Of a stretch of DNA of 64,000 bases, positions 59,828 to 64,000 are shown piece after piece. Source of the stretch: Pseudomonas sp. 10-1B. Lineage in GTDB: Bacteria > Pseudomonadota > Gammaproteobacteria > Pseudomonadales > Pseudomonadaceae. The stretch lies in the NCBI RefSeq assembly GCF_000935045.1, contig NZ_JYKS01000050.1:1-64000 (forward strand). Direction: 5' to 3'. Below the pieces are notes generated by a model. The model saw only the letters and a program-made list of their open reading frames with translations. It was not told the origin of the DNA and did no database searches. A program made the translations under genes and the position numbers. Each line of letters begins with the position of its first letter. Positions within the stretch are counted from its first letter, which is position 1.

Positions 59828-62739
59828 CAGGCGGCTCCTGCTTGACTGGTTTTCGACGGGTTGCCCGGGCGGGCGCGCACCGACTGGTGCGCCAGGGCAG
59901 TGAGGATCAGCAGGGTCGAGCCGACCACCACGGTGTACACGCCGACATCGAAGAACAGCGCGCTGGCCACGTGCACATCACCGAGCAACGGCAGGTGCAG
60001 GTGGGCGGTATGGGTGGTGAGGAACGGGTAGCCGAGCAGCATGGCGCCGACCCCGGTCAGGGTTGCGCACAACAGCCCTGTGCCCATCCAGCGCAGCGGC
60101 CGCAGGCTCATCTGCGCTTCCACCCACTGGGTGCCGGCCACCATGTACTGCAGGATGAACGCCACCGACATCACCAGGCCGGCGACGAAGCCGCCACCTG
60201 GCTGGTTGTGGCCGCGCATGAACAGGTACATCGATACCAGCAGGGCGATCGGCAGCAGCAGGCGCACCAGCACCGCGGGCACCATCATGAAGCCCAGGGC
60301 GGTATCGGTGGCATGCCGCGGGTTGATCAGGTCGGTGGCCACGTCGGGCGCCAGCTGGCGCTGCTGCGCCGGCAACTGCATGCTCTCCTTCGGTGGACGG
60401 AAGCGCCGCAGCAGGGCGAACACGGTCAGCGCCACGGCCACCAGCACGGTGATTTCACCCAGGGTATCGAAACCGCGGAAGTCGACCAGCATGACGTTGA
60501 CCACGTTGGTGCCGCCACCCTGGGGCAGCGCCCGGCTCAGGTAGAACGAGGAAATGTCGTTGGGCGTCGGCCGGGTCAGCATGGCGTAGGACATCACCGC
60601 CATGCCGCCACCTACCAGCACCGCCAGCAGCAGGTCGCGCAGGCGGCGCATGCGCGCACGCTCCAGGCTGCCTGGCAATGGCGACACGCCTTCGATACGC
60701 CGTGGCAGCCAGCGCAGGCCGAGCAGGATCAGCACGGTGGTGACCACTTCCACCGCCAGTTGGGTCAGGGCCAGGTCGGGTGCGGAGAACCAGACGAAGG
60801 TGATGCAGGTCATCAGCCCGCAGACACTGACCATGATCAGTGCCGCCAGGCGGTGGTACTTGGCCTGGTAGGCGGCGCCGATGGCGCAGGCAATGGCGAT
60901 CAGCCACAGCGCGACGAACACGCCCGAGCCCGGAATCTTCGGCCGCTCGCCCCAGCTCAGGCCGCTGTAGAGCAGGGGCGTGAGGCCGGCGAGGAAGGCC
61001 GCGAGCACCAGCATGAACAGCTGCGACTGCAGGCGACGGCTGGTGAGCAGGCGCTCGATGCGCCGCGCCAGCAGCATCAACTGCACCTGGCCACGCTCGA
61101 ACAGGCGCTTGCCGTTGAAGCGCTCGATCACCGGCGGGTAGGGGAAGCGCCCCAGGCGCAGTTGCTTGCGCAGCAACAGGTACAGCACGATACCGCCGCT
61201 CATCGCTACCAGGCTCATGATCAGCGGCGCGTTCCAGCCATGCCAGATGGCCAGGCTGTACTCCGGCAGGGTACCACCCACCACCGGCAAGGCGGCAGCG
61301 GCCAGCAGCGGGCCGACCGACTGGGCGGGGAAAATGCCCACCACCAGGCAGGTGAGCACCAGCAGTTCGACCGGTGCGCGCATCCAGCGTGGCGGTTCGT
61401 GCGGGGTGTGGGGCAGGTCTTGGGCAGTGGGGCCGAAGAAGACATCGACGGTAAAGCGCAAGGCATAGGCCACGCTGAAGGTACCGGCGAGGGTGGCGAT
61501 CACCGGCAGCGTCGCTTCGACCCAGGCGGTGGAGCTGATGAACACGGTTTCGGCAAAGAACATTTCCTTGGACAGGAAGCCGTTCATCAGCGGCACGCCG
61601 GCCATCGAGGCGCTGGCCACCATGGCCAGGGTAGCGGTATACGGAACCAGGCGGATCAGGCCGCTGAGGCGGCGGATGTCACGGGTGCCGCTTTCATGGT
61701 CGATGATGCCGGCGGCCATGAACAGCGAAGCCTTGAAGGTGGCGTGGTTGAGAATGTGGAACACCGCGGCCACGGCGGCCAGCGGGCTGTTCAGGCCCAG
61801 CAGCAGGGTGATCAGGCCCAGGTGGCTGATGGTCGAGTACGCCAGCAGGCCCTTGAGGTCGTTCTGGAACATGGCGGCGAAGGCGCCGAGCAGCAGGGTG
61901 AGGGCGCCGGCACCGCCGACGATCCAGAACCACTCGTCGCTGCCCGACAGCACTGGCCACAGGCGCGCCAGCAGGAACACCCCGGCCTTGACCATGGTGG
62001 CGGAGTGCAGATAAGCCGATACCGGGGTGGGCGCTGCCATGGCGTGGGGCAGCCAGAACTGGAAGGGGAACTGCGCGCTCTTGCTCAGGGCGCCGATGAG
62101 AATCAGGGGCAGCAGCACCGGGTACAGCGCATGCTGGCGGATGGTTTCGCCGGCAGCCAGGACCTTGTCCAGGTCATAGCTGCCGACCACATGGCCGAGC
62201 AGCAGGGCACCCACCAGCAGACACAAGCCGCCCGCGCCGGTCACCATCAGCGCCATGTAGGCGCCGCGGCGGGCGTCGGCGCGGTGGTGCCAGTAGCCGA
62301 TCAGCAGGAAGGAGAACAGGCTGGTGAGTTCCCAGAAGAACACCAGCTGGATCAGGTTGCCGGAGATCACCAGGCCGAGCATGGCGCCCATGAAGGCGAG
62401 GAAGAAGGCGAAGAAGCGTGGTACCGGGTCTTGCGGCGACATGTAATAGCGGGCGTACAGCGACACCAGCGTGCCGATGCCCAGCACCAGCAGCGAGAAC
62501 AGCCAGGCGAAGCCGTCCATGCGCAGTACCAGGTTCAGCCCCAGGCTGGGCAGCCAGAGGAATTCTTCGCGAATCACCCCACCGTGGGCAACCTGAGGGT
62601 ACAGCAGTGCTACCTGGACGGTGCCGACCAAGGCCACGAGCCCGGCTAGAATGGACTCGGCGTTACGTGCGTTGTGCGGCAGCACAGCTGCCAGGCAACT
62701 GCCCACGAACGGCAGAAGCAATAGCACTATCAATGACAT
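59827..62739 (-). CDS. mnhA: Mrp-type antiporter fused subunits A and B
   Basis: A 970-residue protein. The first about 800 residues are MrpA (NuoL-like), with FFFWELTSLFSFLLIGYWHH and the antiporter helices SKSAQFPFQFWLPHAMAAPTPVSAYLHSATMVKAG; the last about 150 are an MrpB domain (FMMVPAVLVRLLLPIALLVSMYLFMRGHNQPGGGFVAG). A-B fusion and six genes mark the group 2 (Pha-like) Mrp antiporter, K+ or Na+ per proton at alkaline pH. A sigma-70-like promoter lies upstream (62770-62798). Confidence 0.93.
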   Translation of the reverse strand: MSLIVLLLLPFVGSCLAAVLPHNARNAESILAGLVALVGTVQVALLYPQVAHGGVIREEFLWLPSLGLNLVLRMDGFAWLFSLLVLGIGTLVSLYARYYMSPQDPVPRFFAFFLAFMGAMLGLVISGNLIQLVFFWELTSLFSFLLIGYWHHRADARRGAYMALMVTGAGGLCLLVGALLLGHVVGSYDLDKVLAAGETIRQHALYPVLLPLILIGALSKSAQFPFQFWLPHAMAAPTPVSAYLHSATMVKAGVFLLARLWPVLSGSDEWFWIVGGAGALTLLLGAFAAMFQNDLKGLLAYSTISHLGLITLLLGLNSPLAAVAAVFHILNHATFKASLFMAAGIIDHESGTRDIRRLSGLIRLVPYTATLAMVASASMAGVPLMNGFLSKEMFFAETVFISSTAWVEATLPVIATLAGTFSVAYALRFTVDVFFGPTAQDLPHTPHEPPRWMRAPVELLVLTCLVVGIFPAQSVGPLLAAAALPVVGGTLPEYSLAIWHGWNAPLIMSLVAMSGGIVLYLLLRKQLRLGRFPYPPVIERFNGKRLFERGQVQLMLLARRIERLLTSRRLQSQLFMLVLAAFLAGLTPLLYSGLSWGERPKIPGSGVFVALWLIAIACAIGAAYQAKYHRLAALIMVSVCGLMTCITFVWFSAPDLALTQLAVEVVTTVLILLGLRWLPRRIEGVSPLPGSLERARMRRLRDLLLAVLVGGGMAVMSYAMLTRPTPNDISSFYLSRALPQGGGTNVVNVMLVDFRGFDTLGEITVLVAVALTVFALLRRFRPPKESMQLPAQQRQLAPDVATDLINPRHATDTALGFMMVPAVLVRLLLPIALLVSMYLFMRGHNQPGGGFVAGLVMSVAFILQYMVAGTQWVEAQMSLRPLRWMGTGLLCATLTGVGAMLLGYPFLTTHTAHLHLPLLGDVHVASALFFDVGVYTVVVGSTLLILTALAHQSVRARPGNPSKTSQAGAA

Positions 62740-62769
62740 AGCGTTCTATTCTGGAGAAGTTTGCAAGGA

Positions 62770-62798
62770 ATAATACGTGCCGAGGGGGTGATCACCAA
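62770..62798 (-). promoter_or_regulatory. Sigma-70 promoter of the Mrp operon with overlapping dyad
   Basis: On this strand TTGGTG (62798-62793), 17-bp spacer, TATTAT (62775-62770). The perfect dyad GGTGATCACC (62787-62796) overlaps the -35 element and may be an operator. The start of transcription would be about 62763, 24 bp before the ATG. Confidence 0.55.
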
Positions 62799-62889
62799 CC
62801 CGCAAGCTGTCGCAGAATCATACAAACAGGCTGTGACAAGCTGTTTTTTTATAACAGTTTTTTACAAAGCATAGCTGCAGTTGGCAGCT

Positions 62890-63840
62890 TTACAGCCCGG
62901 CCTGGCGTTCGCCTTCGTCCTGCATTTCGCATGCCTCGGTGGCTTCGCGCGGGCGGCGCACCTTGAGTTCGCTGACCACCACCGCAATCACGATCAGCAA
63001 ACCGCCAAGCAAGGCCACACCCGGCAGGCGTTCGCCGGCGATGCGCCCGACGATCCCGGCCCAGACCGGCTCGCCGGCATAGATAAGGGTGGCACGGGTG
63101 GGTGAAACCGACTTCTGCGCCCAGTTCATCGCCACCTGGATCACCGCGCTCATGGCGCCCAGGCCCACGGCGCTGACCAGTAGCAGCCAGGAGAAGTCGG
63201 GAATGCGCTCCTGGGTCGGGACGATCATCAGGAATGCCAGCAGCGAAGCGGTCGCCAGTTGCACCACGGTGACCCGGCGCACATCGACCTGGCCGGCGTA
63301 GCGGCTGATCAGGATGATTTCGCCGGCGATGGCGACAGCGCTGACCAGGGTCACCAACTCGCCCTCGCTCAAGTGCAGGTTGCCACCCTCCGGCCCGGCC
63401 AGCAGCATGAGGCCAATGAATGCCAGGCAGATGCCGATGCTGGGCATCAGGCCCGGCCGCCGGCCCAGGATCAGCCACTGCAGCAGTGGCACGAACGGCA
63501 CGTACAGCGCGGTGATGAACGCCGACTGGCTGCTGCTGATGGTTTGCAGGCCCATGGTCTGCAAGCCGTAGCCGAGCATGATTGACACGCCGATCAGCAT
63601 GCCGGCCTTGAGTTCGGTGAAGGTCAGCCCGGGCAACGCCCGTGCCGAGACCACGCCAACGAACAGTGCCGCCGCAGCGAAGCGCAGGCCGACGAAGAAC
63701 ATCGGGCCGCTGACGGTCATCACGTTATGCACCAGCAGGAAGGTGCCGCCCCACAACATGGTGATGAACACCAGCACCAGTTCGGCCTTGCTCAGGCGAA
63801 AGGTAACGGCGGGGGTCGGCTTGCTGCTGGGCTGGCTCAT
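62890..63840 (-). CDS. EamA/DMT-family transporter (RhaT-like exporter)
   Basis: A 316-residue membrane protein with ten hydrophobic helices in two EamA repeats (first: FITMLWGGTFLLVHNVMT; second: GAMSAVIQVAMNWAQKSVSPTRATLIYAGEPVWAGIVG). Family members export amino acids or metabolites; substrate unknown. The ATG at 63840 is used; a GTG ten codons upstream is possible, since neither has a strong ribosome site. It is divergent from the HTH regulator at 63924, which is a likely controller. Confidence 0.85.
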   Translation of the reverse strand: MSQPSSKPTPAVTFRLSKAELVLVFITMLWGGTFLLVHNVMTVSGPMFFVGLRFAAAALFVGVVSARALPGLTFTELKAGMLIGVSIMLGYGLQTMGLQTISSSQSAFITALYVPFVPLLQWLILGRRPGLMPSIGICLAFIGLMLLAGPEGGNLHLSEGELVTLVSAVAIAGEIILISRYAGQVDVRRVTVVQLATASLLAFLMIVPTQERIPDFSWLLLVSAVGLGAMSAVIQVAMNWAQKSVSPTRATLIYAGEPVWAGIVGRIAGERLPGVALLGGLLIVIAVVVSELKVRRPREATEACEMQDEGERQAGL

Positions 63841-63886
63841 GGTCTTGCGCACTCGGACGGGGCGGCGCACAATCGCCGCAAAGTGG

Positions 63887-63898
63887 GCAGTATACTGC
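63887..63898. promoter_or_regulatory. Perfect 12-bp palindrome GCAGTATACTGC between divergent genes
   Basis: An exact dyad in the 83-bp gap between the EamA gene and the HTH regulator. It is well placed to control both; the regulator at 63924 is the obvious candidate. Confidence 0.5.
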
Positions 63899-63923
63899 GC
63901 AATCTCGACCAGTGAGCAATATA

Positions 63924-64000
63924 GTGCACAAAGATTCGTCGCACCGGGCGTCGGTGCTGCAACATGTCAGCTTCAACGTCCGCAGCCTGCGCAATGCCGC
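63924..64000 (+). CDS. XRE-family regulator, N-terminal fragment (runs off the window)
   Basis: GTG start, then HKDSSHRASVLQHVSFNVRSLRNA up to the window edge. This N-terminus is typical of Pseudomonas XRE/cupin regulators in which NVRxLRxAxGLSQ begins the HTH. Only 25 codons are visible, so the HTH itself and any cupin are outside. Divergent from the EamA exporter, which it may control. Confidence 0.6.
   Translation, partial: MHKDSSHRASVLQHVSFNVRSLRNA

Noticed and set aside
59842..62649. 935-codon open frame antisense to the fused mnhA/B gene
   Set aside because: Gln/His/Gly-rich translation with no domain, typical of a GC-rich shadow frame opposite a strongly conserved gene.
62823..62850. 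Hairpin with T-run (CTGTTTTTTT) as a terminator
   Set aside because: It would act on the plus strand, where no gene ends; the pairing on the minus strand is only about five bases with no T-run.
1..64000. tRNA, rRNA or riboswitch genes
   Set aside because: None recognised by eye on either strand; a covariance search would be needed to exclude small RNAs.

Overview
The window looks like chromosome of a Pseudomonas putida-group bacterium. Evidence: high-GC coding, many short REP palindromes (GCCGGCAAGCCAGCTCCCAC type) between genes, and a gene order that, from memory and not from a search, follows the P. putida KT2440 stretch around PP_2177 to PP_2237. No rRNA, tRNA, CRISPR array, prophage or intact transposase was seen. 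Coordinates rest on reading frames, start codons and ribosome sites; family calls come from recognising motifs, not from database hits.

Layout. 0-5.7 kb: end of a likely NCS1 nucleobase permease, then a polyamine gamma-glutamylation operon (ligase, amidohydrolase, SpuC-type transaminase) bracketed by two paralogous HTH-cupin regulators. 5.7-13 kb: an accessory pentonate block with the gene set of the Weimberg (oxidative xylose) route: IlvD/Edd dehydratase, FAH-family dehydratase, LysR regulator, 2-oxoglutarate semialdehyde dehydrogenase and MFS carrier, with a shared LysR-type operator at two promoters. 13-14.9 kb: a zinc-ribbon/57-residue gene pair and sfnG (dimethyl sulfone monooxygenase) behind a sigma-54 promoter. 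15.2-20.4 kb: NAD-dependent molybdenum formate dehydrogenase fdsGBAD. 20.6-23.5 kb: universal stress protein with an Anr box, miaE, and small envelope proteins. 23.6-27.7 kb: FecI/FecR/TonB-receptor surface signalling cassette. 27.8-31 kb: LysR, polyamine-type binding protein, agmatinase-family ureohydrolase. 31-39 kb: PQQ sugar dehydrogenase, zapE, DinB protein, alpha/beta hydrolase, DUF411 copper protein with a copB remnant, trhP behind an Anr box, and an AI-2E-type permease. 39.5-42.4 kb: phnX/phnW for 2-aminoethylphosphonate with a divergent LysR regulator. 42.6-48.2 kb: an AraC regulator and a 1494-residue LRR protein with a C-terminal NEL-type E3 ubiquitin-ligase-like domain. 48.3-53.8 kb: a complete five-gene beta-oxidation operon. 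53.8-55.6 kb: a large inverted-repeat intergenic region and a DksA2-like gene. 56-64 kb: small conserved genes, a six-gene fused-AB Mrp cation/proton antiporter operon, an EamA exporter and the start of an HTH regulator.

How it works together. Most modules are small catabolic units with their own regulator: polyamines, pentonates, sulfones, formate, aminoethylphosphonate and short acyl chains all feed central metabolism. Oxygen response (two Anr boxes), iron response (FecIR) and nitrogen/sulfur response (sigma-54 at sfnG) are visible in the promoters. The features most worth testing are the NEL-like protein, the shared LysR operator of the pentonate block, the Anr-trhP link, the copper-gene remnant and the REP-derived or MITE-like repeats.
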